Assembly (NCBI RefSeq): GCF_000383575.1
Contig: NZ_KB911579.1
Span: forward strand, 3,380,523 to 3,444,522
Direction: 5' to 3'
DNA: 64,000 nucleotides
DNA from: Salinispora oceanensis
GTDB lineage: Bacteria > Actinomycetota > Actinomycetes > Mycobacteriales > Micromonosporaceae
The notes below the pieces were generated by a model that did not search any database, was not told where the DNA came from, and saw only the letters and a program-made list of their open reading frames with translations. Below, piece by piece: positions 17,746 to 26,545 of the stretch. The position numbers were made by a program, and so were the translations under genes. How positions within the stretch are numbered: position 1 is the first letter of the stretch; the number at the start of each line of letters is the position of its first letter.

Positions 17746-19047
17746 ATGAACCATCAGCACCGCACGCACGAACCTGCTCGCCCCGACAGGGGGCGGGCGA
17801 GATCACGATGGTGGGCCGTCGGGCTCGCCGGTGTGGCCGGCCTGGCCCTCACCGCCACCATTGGGGCCGCCACCGCCGCTGCTGGCGCGGACGGGCGACC
17901 TGGTGCCGACAAGGGAGACCACCCGACGGGTATCCCCGTCCCCTGCGACGCGGACAAACTGATCGCCGCGATCACCCTCGCCAACGCCCGGGGTGGCGCT
18001 GTCCTCGACCTCGCCAAGGACTGCACCTATCTGCTCACCGCCGAACTCGACGATGCCGGCCTCCCCACCATCACCACCCCGATCACCCTCAACGGCGGAA
18101 AACACACCACCATCAAGCGCGCCGCCGCGGTCGACCCGTTCCGCATTCTCGCCGTGGACGTCGGTGGTGACCTCACCCTCAAACACCTGACCATCACCGG
18201 CGGGCAGACCGTTGGAGGCGACGGTGGTGGCCTCCTGGTGAACGCTGGCGGCCGCGCCACCCTGAAGCACGTCGAGGTCGTGAACAACGTGTCCGACCAG
18301 AACGGTGGAGGTGTGGCCAACAGCGGAACGGTTGTCGCCGAACACTCCAGCATCAGCCGCAACATCGCCGCCGTGAATGGTGGTGGTGTCTACACCACGG
18401 GTCAGCTCACGGTCAGGTACTCACGGGTGGACAACAACACGGCTAGCAATGGGGCTGGCGTTGGCAGTGCCCCTGGTGCGGCGATCCGAGTGGAACACAG
18501 CTCCATCACGGGAAACCAGGCCGAGACCAGTATCGGAGGCATCCAGTTGGAGGGGATCGGCTACATCGCCGATACGAAGATCGCCGATAACACCGCCGGC
18601 GAGACCGGGGGCGTCGCGGTGTTCGGTCAGACCACGATGCGACGCGTCGGCATCATCAACAACACCGCGAACGGGTTCACCGCGGGCGGGCTCTTCGTTG
18701 CACCGGGGCTTCCGGTATCCCCCGTGGCGGTCCTCGAGGACAGTCGGATCGAAGGCAACACCGCTGCCACCGACGGTGGGGGAATCTTCAACGCTGGGCA
18801 GGTGGTGCTGCGGCGGACCTCGGTCGCCGGCAACCAGGCGGGTGAGGAGGGCGGTGGAATCTTCAACTCCGCCACCGGTACGGCCACCCTGTTCACCTCC
18901 AAGATCATCAAGAACATCGCTGTCACCGACGGCGGCGGTATCTTCAACGAGGTGGGTGGAACGGTGAACCTGAACACCGCCACCGGCACCGTCGTCGTGA
19001 AGAACCGGCCGAACAACTGCGTCAACGTACCCGGCTGTTCCGGGTAG
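17746..19047 (+). CDS. Secreted right-handed beta-helix protein
   Basis: The 433-aa protein has an Arg-rich N-region, a hydrophobic signal core (WWAVGLAGVAGLALTATIGAA) and a likely cleavage site near residue 48. The mature part repeats about every 20-30 residues a pattern of the type NNxAxxxGGGIxN (for example NGGGVYTTGQ, DGGGIFNAGQ, EGGGIFNSA), as in pectate-lyase-like parallel beta-helices and polymorphic outer-membrane-protein repeats. Two cysteines near the C-terminus (NNCVNVPGCSG) may form a disulfide cap. No lyase catalytic residues are identifiable, so an adhesive or surface role is as likely as an enzymatic one. A terminator follows. Confidence 0.8.
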   Translation: MNHQHRTHEPARPDRGRARSRWWAVGLAGVAGLALTATIGAATAAAGADGRPGADKGDHPTGIPVPCDADKLIAAITLANARGGAVLDLAKDCTYLLTAELDDAGLPTITTPITLNGGKHTTIKRAAAVDPFRILAVDVGGDLTLKHLTITGGQTVGGDGGGLLVNAGGRATLKHVEVVNNVSDQNGGGVANSGTVVAEHSSISRNIAAVNGGGVYTTGQLTVRYSRVDNNTASNGAGVGSAPGAAIRVEHSSITGNQAETSIGGIQLEGIGYIADTKIADNTAGETGGVAVFGQTTMRRVGIINNTANGFTAGGLFVAPGLPVSPVAVLEDSRIEGNTAATDGGGIFNAGQVVLRRTSVAGNQAGEEGGGIFNSATGTATLFTSKIIKNIAVTDGGGIFNEVGGTVNLNTATGTVVVKNRPNNCVNVPGCSG

Positions 19048-19073
19048 CGGTCCGGCCGCGTCAGATCCACCAG

Positions 19074-19110
19074 GGCCCCGTTCCCGCCGGTTTCCGGTGG
19101 GAACGGGGCC
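19074..19110 (+). terminator. Stem-loop after the beta-helix gene
   Basis: A 17-bp stem (19074-19090 with 19094-19110) containing one G-U wobble, with a TTT loop, 26 bases after the stop codon. Confidence 0.8.
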
Positions 19111-19223
19111 GCTGTTGTGCGGCGTCAACCAGGCGGGAACTCAGCGTGGGCCTAGCCCCGTGGGTGTGCTCGGTCGCCGATCGGCTGGTCGCGGCGTCCT
19201 CCGTTCGGCTGTCCGCGGCCCGC

Positions 19224-19260
19224 TTCACACGCGCGAAACAAGTCGTCATCGATTGGAAAT
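19224..19260 (+). promoter_or_regulatory. Candidate GlnR-binding site upstream of amt
   Basis: Four five-base half-sites occur in register: TTCAC (19224), GAAAC (19235), GTCAT (19245) and GAAAT (19256). The spacers are 6, 5 and 6 bases. This fits the known actinomycete GlnR box (GTnAC-n6-GAAAC twice). GlnR activates amt and glnB genes under nitrogen limitation, so the position 112 bases before the amt start is as expected. Confidence 0.65.
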
Positions 19261-19371
19261 CGACGGGTGACGCTGCGGGAAACAGGGAGCGAGCAGGCTT
19301 CCGGGCAACCGGTGGACGGGCAGTGCTGCCTCGGAAGCCGTGAGGAGGGAACTTCACCTTAGGAGGCCAGC

Positions 19372-20745
19372 GTGCCTGAAGCACCGACCATCGACACCGG
19401 CAACACCGCTTGGCTGCTGGTGTCGAGCGCGATCGTGCTGCTCATGACGCCCGGATTGGCGCTGTTCTACGGCGGCCTCAACCGGGCCAAGGGCGTCCTC
19501 AATATGATCATGATGAGCTTTTCCGCGATCGGGCTCGTCAGCATTCTCTGGTTGTTCTACGGCTTCTCTGCCGCCTTCGGTGCGGACCGGGGTGGGGTCA
19601 TCGGCGACCTCGGCCAGTATCTCGGCACCAAGACCTTCATGGCGGAGACCGACCTGTGGGGCGAGACCGGCATTCCGCTCTACGTCTTCATGGCGTTCCA
19701 GATGATGTTCGCCGTCATCACGGTCGCCCTGATCAGCGGTGCGATCTCTGACCGGGCCAAGTTCTCCGGTTGGTTGCTGTTCGTGGTCGGCTGGGCGAGT
19801 CTGGTCTACTTCCCGGTCGCCCACTGGGTGTGGGGCGGCGGATTCATCGGTGCGGAGCTCGGCGCACTCGACTTCGCCGGCGGCACCGCGGTGCACATCA
19901 ATGCCGGGGCGGCGGCGCTGGCCCTGGTGCTGGTGCTGGGCCGGCGGCTCGGCTGGCCCCGGGAGACGATGAAGCCGCACAACGTCCCCATGGTCGCCCT
20001 CGGCGCCGGCCTGCTCTGGTTCGGCTGGTTCGGCTTCAACGCCGGCTCCGAACTGACCGCGGACCTGACCACCGGGCTGGCCTTCGTCAACACCCAGGTG
20101 GCGACCGCCGCCGCCGTACTCGGCTGGTTGCTGGTGGAGAAGGCGCGGGACGGCCGACCCACGCTGGTCGGCGCCTCCTCCGGCGCCATCGCCGGACTGG
20201 TCGCGATCACCCCGGCCTGTGCCTTCATCACCCCATGGGCCGCGGTGCTGCTGGGCCTGGTCGCCGGTGCGGTCTGCGCGCTGGCGGTGAGTCTGAAGTA
20301 CCGGCTGGGCTTCGACGACTCGCTCGACGTCGTCGGCGTGCACTTCGTCGGTGGCTGGATCGGCTGTCTGTGGATCGGTCTCTTCGGCACGTCGTCGGTC
20401 AGCTCGCTGGTCAGTGACGAGGGCCTCTTCTACGGGGGTGGGGTGGCCCAGCTGGGCGTCCAGGCGCTCAGCGCGTTGATCGTCACCGGCTACTCCTTCG
20501 CGGTGGCCTTTGTCCTCGCCTTTGTCCTGGAGAAGACGATCGGCTTCCGGGTCGGTAAGGAGGCCGAGGTCGAGGGGATCGACATCGCCGAGCACGCCGA
20601 GAGCGGCTACGACCTCTCTCCCGCCGCCGGTTCCGCCGGTGGTGGCGCGTTCGCGGCGGCGGGCCTGGCCGGCGGGAAGCCGGCCGGGGAGAGCAGCGCC
20701 GCGGAGCAGGTCGAGTCGGCCTCGTCGGCGGGTGGTCGGCGGTGA
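19372..20745 (+). CDS. amt: Ammonium transporter Amt
   Basis: This membrane channel takes up ammonium and is gated by PII. The 457-aa protein has about 11 hydrophobic segments. Typical Amt landmarks are LFYGGLNRAKGVLNM, the Phe gate region FMAFQMMFAVIT, the twin-His pore (TAVHINAGAAALAL and VVGVHFVGGWIG) and LLWFGWFGFNAGSE. The C-terminal cytoplasmic tail is long, rich in Ala/Gly/Ser. The start is GTG at 19372 with AGGAGG upstream. It is followed by glnB and glnD in one operon, as in most actinomycetes. Confidence 0.95.
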   Translation: MPEAPTIDTGNTAWLLVSSAIVLLMTPGLALFYGGLNRAKGVLNMIMMSFSAIGLVSILWLFYGFSAAFGADRGGVIGDLGQYLGTKTFMAETDLWGETGIPLYVFMAFQMMFAVITVALISGAISDRAKFSGWLLFVVGWASLVYFPVAHWVWGGGFIGAELGALDFAGGTAVHINAGAAALALVLVLGRRLGWPRETMKPHNVPMVALGAGLLWFGWFGFNAGSELTADLTTGLAFVNTQVATAAAVLGWLLVEKARDGRPTLVGASSGAIAGLVAITPACAFITPWAAVLLGLVAGAVCALAVSLKYRLGFDDSLDVVGVHFVGGWIGCLWIGLFGTSSVSSLVSDEGLFYGGGVAQLGVQALSALIVTGYSFAVAFVLAFVLEKTIGFRVGKEAEVEGIDIAEHAESGYDLSPAAGSAGGGAFAAAGLAGGKPAGESSAAEQVESASSAGGRR

Positions 20746-21144
<399 letters not shown>

Positions 21145-21167
21145 GCGTCCCACTGGCGGGAGTAGGT

Positions 21168-21234
21168 ACCGATGACCTCGTTGATCAAGAAGCGTACGGC
21201 CGGACCGGACCTCCTGATCAACGAGGTCACCGGT
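21168..21234. repeat. Inverted repeat covering the glnD start codon
   Basis: The arms 21168-21187 and 21215-21234 are complementary at 19 of 20 positions, separated by 27 bases. The left arm contains the glnD ATG (21172). In mRNA this could fold into a long hairpin that hides the start codon. The encoded peptide segments (TSLI and LINEV) do not look like a protein repeat. Confidence 0.7.
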
Positions 21235-23466
21235 GCTCCTGGCGGGATCGACGCCGCGGCGCGGGCGGCCCGGGCGGCGTCGATCGACGGCTGGCTCGCC
21301 GGGCTGCTGCCCCGCTGGGAAGGGGTCGCGCTGGTCGCGGTGGGCGGGCTCGGCCGCCGTGAGTGCGCTCCGTACGGGGACCTCGACCTGCTGCTGCTGC
21401 ACGCCGACGTACCCGGGGTGGACGAGCTGGCCGCCGGCATCTGGTACCCCGTCTGGGACGCCGGGCTGCGCCTCGACCACTCGGTACGTACCGTTCCCGA
21501 GGCCCTCGCGGTCGCCCAGGATGATGTCCGGGTGGCTCTGGGCCTGCTCGATGCCCGATTCGTCGCGGGTGACGAGGCGCTTGCCGACCGGCTGGTTCGC
21601 TCGGCCGCCGACCAGTGGCGACGTGGCGCCGTGCGTCGACTGCCCGGGCTGCGCGAGCTGACCGAGGCCCGGTGGAAGGCCCACGGAGAGCTGGCGTTCC
21701 TGCTCGAGGGGGACCTCAAGGAGGCTGCTGGCGGACTTCGCGACGTGGGGCTCCTCCGGGCGATCGCCCGCGCCGGCGTCACCACCGCGCTCCGGCCCGC
21801 GGTCCACGCCGCTCACCTGCGGCTACTGGATACCCGCGACGCGCTGCACCTACGAGCCGGTCGGCGGGTTGACCGGCTGGTCGCCCCGGAACGCGACGGT
21901 GTCGCCGCCCTGCTCGGGTTGCGCCAGCCACGAACTGACCTGTCGGCGGCGCGGGTGCACGAGGGGGATCTGCTGCTGCGCCGGGTCGCCAACGACGCCC
22001 GGACGGTGAGCCACGCTCTCGACGACGCCCTCCGGGCGGCCGACCGGCTCCGCGCTCGGCGTCGCGGTGCCGACCGCCGACCGCTCCGCCGGCCGGTAGC
22101 CCGGGACGTGGTGGAGCACGACGGTGAGCTGGTGCTCGCCCGCGCGGTGATCGGGGTACGCCCGGAGCCGAGCCTGTCCCTGCGGGTCGCCGCCGCGGCG
22201 GCGACCACCGGTCTGCCGATCGCGGCGGCCACCTGCGAGTGGCTGGCCGCCTACTGCCCGCCGCTGCCAACTCCCTGGCCGGCCGCGGCGCGCGCCGCCC
22301 TGGTCACGCTCCTGGGCGCGGGGCCGGGGCTGGTGTCGGCGTGGGAGACCTGCGACCGGTACGGGCTGGTTGACGGCTGGCTACCGGAGTGGACCCGGAT
22401 CCGGAGCCTGCCGCAGCACCACCCGGTGCACCGGTTCACCCTCGACCGGCACCTGGTGCAGACCGCGTACGAGGCCAGCCAGCTCACCCGGGAGGTGGAC
22501 CGACCGGACCTGCTGCTGCTCGGCGCCCTCCTGCACGACGTGGGCAAGGGGCTACCCGGTGACCACAGTCAGGTCGGCGCACCGATCGCGGCGGCGGTCG
22601 CCGCCCGGATCGGCCTGCCCGCGGCCGAGGTGGCGCTGATCGGGCGGCTGGTCCGGCTGCACCTGCTCCTGCCCGAGGTGGCGACCCGGCGCGACCTGGC
22701 CGATCCGGTGACCGTGGCCGGCGTGGCGGCGAAGGTCGTCGACACCAGCACCCTGGAGCTGCTGCACGCCCTGGTCCGGGCCGACGCGGCGGCCACCGGC
22801 CCGGCCGCCTGGTCGCGCTGGAAGGAACGGCTCGTCGCTGATCTGGTGGCCCGGGTCCGTACCACACTGGACACCGGTCGGTTACCCGAACCGCCCGTAC
22901 CGGATCCGGCGTTGGTCGCCGGCCCACTGCCGGTGGTCCGCGTGACCGGGGACGAGGTGGCGGTGGCGGCGGCCCACCGGCATGGGCTGCTCACGACGGT
23001 GGCCGGTTGCCTGGCTCTGCACCGGCTCGACGTGATCTCCGCGGACGCCTCAACGGTGTCCGGGCGGGCGTTGGTCGAGTTCCGGGTCCAACCCCGCTAC
23101 GGCCTCGCGCCGGATCCGGTAGCGCTCGGCGCCGACCTACGCCGGGCCGTGACCGGTGCCGGCTCGGTGGTCCAGCGGCTGCGGGGGCGGGCCGTCGCGG
23201 CCGGCGGCGCGGGACCCGCACCCCAGGTGCGGTGGTACCGGGAGGCGGCCACCGACGCGGTGGTGTTGGAGCTGCGGGCGGCCGACGCCGCTGGCCTGCT
23301 CTACCGGGTCAGCGCGGCGCTCGACGAGGTGGGAGTTCAGCTGCGAGCGGCGCGGATCTCCACCCTCGGCGCCGCCGTGGTGGACGCGTTTTACCTGGTC
23401 GGCGCCGGGCTGGATGCCGAGGACCAGGCTCGGATCTCCGCCGCTGTCCTGGCTGCGGCGCGATGA
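21172..23466 (+). CDS. glnD: PII nucleotidyltransferase/deadenylylase GlnD
   Basis: GlnD modifies and demodifies PII in response to nitrogen; in actinomycetes the modification is adenylylation. The 764-aa protein has the nucleotidyltransferase motif GLGRRECAPYGDLDLLL at about residues 59-75, a helical region, an HD phosphohydrolase domain with LLHDVGKGLPGDHS near residue 450, and two ACT domains (about 580-655 and 690-764) that would bind glutamine. All four domains are complete. It follows glnB by 27 bases. The start codon sits in an unusual inverted repeat, and GGGAG at 21158-21162 is the only plausible ribosome binding site. Confidence 0.94.
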   Translation: MTSLIKKRTAGPDLLINEVTGAPGGIDAAARAARAASIDGWLAGLLPRWEGVALVAVGGLGRRECAPYGDLDLLLLHADVPGVDELAAGIWYPVWDAGLRLDHSVRTVPEALAVAQDDVRVALGLLDARFVAGDEALADRLVRSAADQWRRGAVRRLPGLRELTEARWKAHGELAFLLEGDLKEAAGGLRDVGLLRAIARAGVTTALRPAVHAAHLRLLDTRDALHLRAGRRVDRLVAPERDGVAALLGLRQPRTDLSAARVHEGDLLLRRVANDARTVSHALDDALRAADRLRARRRGADRRPLRRPVARDVVEHDGELVLARAVIGVRPEPSLSLRVAAAAATTGLPIAAATCEWLAAYCPPLPTPWPAAARAALVTLLGAGPGLVSAWETCDRYGLVDGWLPEWTRIRSLPQHHPVHRFTLDRHLVQTAYEASQLTREVDRPDLLLLGALLHDVGKGLPGDHSQVGAPIAAAVAARIGLPAAEVALIGRLVRLHLLLPEVATRRDLADPVTVAGVAAKVVDTSTLELLHALVRADAAATGPAAWSRWKERLVADLVARVRTTLDTGRLPEPPVPDPALVAGPLPVVRVTGDEVAVAAAHRHGLLTTVAGCLALHRLDVISADASTVSGRALVEFRVQPRYGLAPDPVALGADLRRAVTGAGSVVQRLRGRAVAAGGAGPAPQVRWYREAATDAVVLELRAADAAGLLYRVSAALDEVGVQLRAARISTLGAAVVDAFYLVGAGLDAEDQARISAAVLAAAR

Positions 23467-23623
23467 GGGGGCGTATGCCGTCGGCTGGACGGCAGGTACG
23501 CGGGCGGCGTCGGGTGTGCCGGCCGGAAGCGGGTGGATCGCGGGCCGGATACCCTAGCGGTGGCTGGACAGCTCGTCCGGCCGTGCTCGTGCTCACCAGA
23601 ACTCTGACAAACGGGATGTTCGC

Positions 23624-25168
23624 GTGTTTGACACCTTGAGTGACCGCCTGTCCGGGATCTTCACCAAGCTCCGCGGTAAGGGACGGCTCACCGACGCCGA
23701 CATCGACGCCACCGCCCGCGAGATCCGCCTCGCGTTGCTGGAGGCGGACGTGGCGCTGCCGGTGGTCAAGGGCTTCATCGCACGAGTCAAGGAGCGGGCG
23801 CGGGGCGCCGAGGTCTCCCAGGCGCTGAACCCGGCCCAGCAGATCGTCAAGATCGTTAACGAAGAGTTGGTCAACGTCCTCGGTGGTGAGGCACGGCGGC
23901 TTCAGTTCGCCAAGCAGCCGCCGACCGTGATCATGCTGGCCGGCCTCCAGGGCTCCGGCAAGACCACACTCGCCGGCAAGTTGGCCAGTTGGTTGCGCGG
24001 TCAGGGCCACCAGCCGCTGCTGGTCGCCGCCGACCTGCAGCGCCCCAACGCCGTCGGGCAGCTTCAGGTGCTCGGCGGTCGTGCCGGCGTGGAGGTGTAC
24101 TCCCCGGAGCCCGGCAATGGCGTCGGCGACCCGGTGCAGGTGGCTCGTGCCTCGATCGAGCACGCTCGTCGGGCTGCCCGGGACATCGTCATCGTGGACA
24201 CGGCCGGCCGCCTCGGTATCGACGCCGAGATGATGCAGCAGGCGGCCGACATCCGGGACGCGGTCAACCCGGACGAGGTCATCTTCGTCATTGACGCCAT
24301 GGTTGGCCAGGACGCGGTGCGCACCGCGGAGGCGTTCCGGGACGGTGTCGGCATCACCGGTGTGGTCCTCTCCAAGCTCGACGGTGACGCCCGTGGTGGT
24401 GCCGCGCTGTCGGTCCGGGAGGTCACCGGCCAGCCGATCCTCTTCGCCTCCACCGGCGAGAAGCTGGAGGACTTCGACGTCTTCCACCCGGACCGGATGG
24501 CCAGCCGGATTCTCGGCATGGGCGACGTTCTCACCCTGATCGAGCAGGCCGAACAGGCCTTCGACGTCGATCAGAAAGAGAAGATGACCGCCAAGCTGAT
24601 GGGCGGTGAGCAGTTCACCCTGGAGGACTTCCTCGACCAGCTCATCGCCGTTCGGCGGATGGGGCCGATCGCCAACGTGCTGGCCATGATGCCGGGCATG
24701 GGCCAGATGAAAGACCAGCTCGCCGAGGTGGACGACAAACACTTCGATCGGGTTACCGCGATCATCCGGTCGATGACCCCGGCCGAGCGCACCAACCCGA
24801 AGATCATCAACGGTTCACGCCGGGCCCGCATCGCCAACGGCTCCGGGGTTACTGTGATGGACGTCAACCAGCTACTCAATCGCTTCACCGACGCCCAGAA
24901 GATGATGAAGCAGATGGGCGGCATGATGGGTCTGCCCGGCGGGCGCCGAAAGGCGACCAAGTCGCCGAAGAATAAGCGCAAGGGCGGGAAGGGTGGCGGT
25001 CGGTCGCGGGCCGGCACGGGGGCGCGGGGCGGCTTCCCCGCTGGCATGCCGCAGCTGCCGCCGGGCCTGGGCCCCGACGACCTGGCCGGCCAGGGGCTAC
25101 CACCGGGATTCAAGCTTCCGAAGATTGACTTCAACAAGCTCGGCAAGGGGGACCAGCGCCCCCGATGA
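23624..25168 (+). CDS. ffh: Signal recognition particle protein Ffh
   Basis: Ffh binds signal sequences on nascent chains and, with 4.5S RNA, delivers them to FtsY. The 514-aa protein has an N domain (FDTLSDRLSGIFTKLRGKG), a G domain with GLQGSGKTT near residue 107, VDTAGRLGID and SKLDGDARGG, and a Met-rich M domain (about 320-440, including MMPGM, MMKQMGGMMG). The C-terminal 75 residues are a Lys/Gly/Arg-rich then Pro/Leu/Gly-rich extension ending KLPKIDFNKLGKG, as in other actinobacterial Ffh. The start is GTG 23624. Confidence 0.96.
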   Translation: MFDTLSDRLSGIFTKLRGKGRLTDADIDATAREIRLALLEADVALPVVKGFIARVKERARGAEVSQALNPAQQIVKIVNEELVNVLGGEARRLQFAKQPPTVIMLAGLQGSGKTTLAGKLASWLRGQGHQPLLVAADLQRPNAVGQLQVLGGRAGVEVYSPEPGNGVGDPVQVARASIEHARRAARDIVIVDTAGRLGIDAEMMQQAADIRDAVNPDEVIFVIDAMVGQDAVRTAEAFRDGVGITGVVLSKLDGDARGGAALSVREVTGQPILFASTGEKLEDFDVFHPDRMASRILGMGDVLTLIEQAEQAFDVDQKEKMTAKLMGGEQFTLEDFLDQLIAVRRMGPIANVLAMMPGMGQMKDQLAEVDDKHFDRVTAIIRSMTPAERTNPKIINGSRRARIANGSGVTVMDVNQLLNRFTDAQKMMKQMGGMMGLPGGRRKATKSPKNKRKGGKGGGRSRAGTGARGGFPAGMPQLPPGLGPDDLAGQGLPPGFKLPKIDFNKLGKGDQRPR

Positions 25169-25380
25169 CCGGGTTCGAGACGGGGCGGGGCCGGTACTGA
25201 TCGCCACTGATCGAACGCCGGCCGTCGCCCGTCGGCGCCGGCCGTGGCCCCGTCGGCGGACCGTGGCCTGTCGGCGGTGACCGTGGTCCGTCGGCGGACC
25301 GCGGCCTGTCGCGTCGTCTGTGGCCCATCGGCGGTGGCCTGCCCGCACGCCCTGGCAAGCGATCAGGTAGGACTGAGCGT

Positions 25381-26460
25381 ATGGCTTTGCACGTGCGCGG
25401 TGTGCTCCTGCCCGAAGATGAGGTCCGGGACATCTGGCTGGTCGGTGACCGGGTGACCTTCCAGCCGGTGGCCGACGCGGAGACCATCGCGGATGGTGGC
25501 TTCCTGCTCCCCGGCCTGACCGACGCGCACTGCCACATCGGCATCGCCCGGGGCGGGGCACCGATCACCTCGCTCGACCAGGCCCGCGAGCTGGCCCAGG
25601 TCAACCGCGACGCCGGGGTGCTCGCCATCCGGGACGCCGGCTCCCCGTACCCGTATCCGGAGCTCGACGACGCCCCGGACCTGCCGCGGCTGGCCCGGGC
25701 CGGCCGGCACGTCGCCCCACCGAAGCGCTACCTGCGCGGCGTCGGGGTGGAGGTCGACGCGGCAGAGGTGGCCGCGACCGTCGCCGCGCAGGCGGACGCC
25801 GGTAATGGCTGGGTCAAGCTGGTCGGCGACTGGATCGATCGCGGCGTCGGCGACCTCGCCCCGGCCTGGGACGCGGAGACCATGACCGCCGCGGTTCGAG
25901 CCGCGCACGCCGCCGGGGCCCGCGCCGCCGTGCACACCTTCTCCGAGTCCGCCGTCGACATCATGGTGCGGGCCGGGGTCGACTCGGTGGAACACGGCAC
26001 CGGTCTGAGCCTGGACCTGATCGACGTGATGGCCCGGCAGGGCACCGCGCTCGTACCAACCATGATCAACATACGGACCTTTGGCGGCATCGCCGACCAG
26101 GCGCGGGCGAAGTTCCCCGGCTACGCCGACCACATGCTCGCCCTGCGGGACCGCTTCCCCGAGGTGGTCCGCGCCGCCTACCAGGCCGGCGTGCCGATCT
26201 ACGTCGGCACGGATGCCGGCGGTGGCATCGCGCACGGTCTGGCCGCCGAGGAGATGCTGCTGCTGCACGAAGAGGCCGGGATGCCCGCCGAGGCCGTCCT
26301 CGCCGCCGCCTCCTGGCGGGCCCGCGAGTGGCTCGGCTTTCCCGGCCTGGTCGAGGGAGGCCGGGCCGATCTGGTCGTCTACCCGGAGGATCCACGGCAA
26401 GACCTCCGCGTCGTCCGATCCCCCGCCCGCGTCGTCCTCCGCGGCCGGGTACTGCGCTGA
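25381..26460 (+). CDS. Amidohydrolase family protein (imidazolonepropionase-like)
   Basis: The 359-aa protein has the metal-dependent amidohydrolase pattern: LPGLTDAHCHIGIA (HxH metal ligands), GWVKLVGDW (possible bridging Lys), AAVHTFSESAVD (His), VDSVEHGTGLS (His) and YVGTDAGGGI (Asp). N- and C-terminal strands (VRGVLLPEDEV and ARVVLRGRVLR) form the usual small beta-sandwich. The family hydrolyses cyclic amides or related C-N bonds; the substrate is unknown. It lies between ffh and proS with its own spacing. Confidence 0.85.
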   Translation: MALHVRGVLLPEDEVRDIWLVGDRVTFQPVADAETIADGGFLLPGLTDAHCHIGIARGGAPITSLDQARELAQVNRDAGVLAIRDAGSPYPYPELDDAPDLPRLARAGRHVAPPKRYLRGVGVEVDAAEVAATVAAQADAGNGWVKLVGDWIDRGVGDLAPAWDAETMTAAVRAAHAAGARAAVHTFSESAVDIMVRAGVDSVEHGTGLSLDLIDVMARQGTALVPTMINIRTFGGIADQARAKFPGYADHMLALRDRFPEVVRAAYQAGVPIYVGTDAGGGIAHGLAAEEMLLLHEEAGMPAEAVLAAASWRAREWLGFPGLVEGGRADLVVYPEDPRQDLRVVRSPARVVLRGRVLR

Positions 26461-26545
26461 TCCACCCCGGGGCGGGTCAGTAGTCCGGCGTGGAGCGACC
26501 GCCCGCTGACGGCGACCGCCCCGGCGGCACATAGGATGTGCGGTC

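Larger units (their letters stand above)
19048..19371. other. Intergenic region before amt: terminator and GlnR box
   Basis: It holds the terminator of the beta-helix gene (19074-19110) and a candidate GlnR operator (19224-19260), both listed separately, then the amt ribosome binding site AGGAGG at 19361-19366. Confidence 0.6.
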
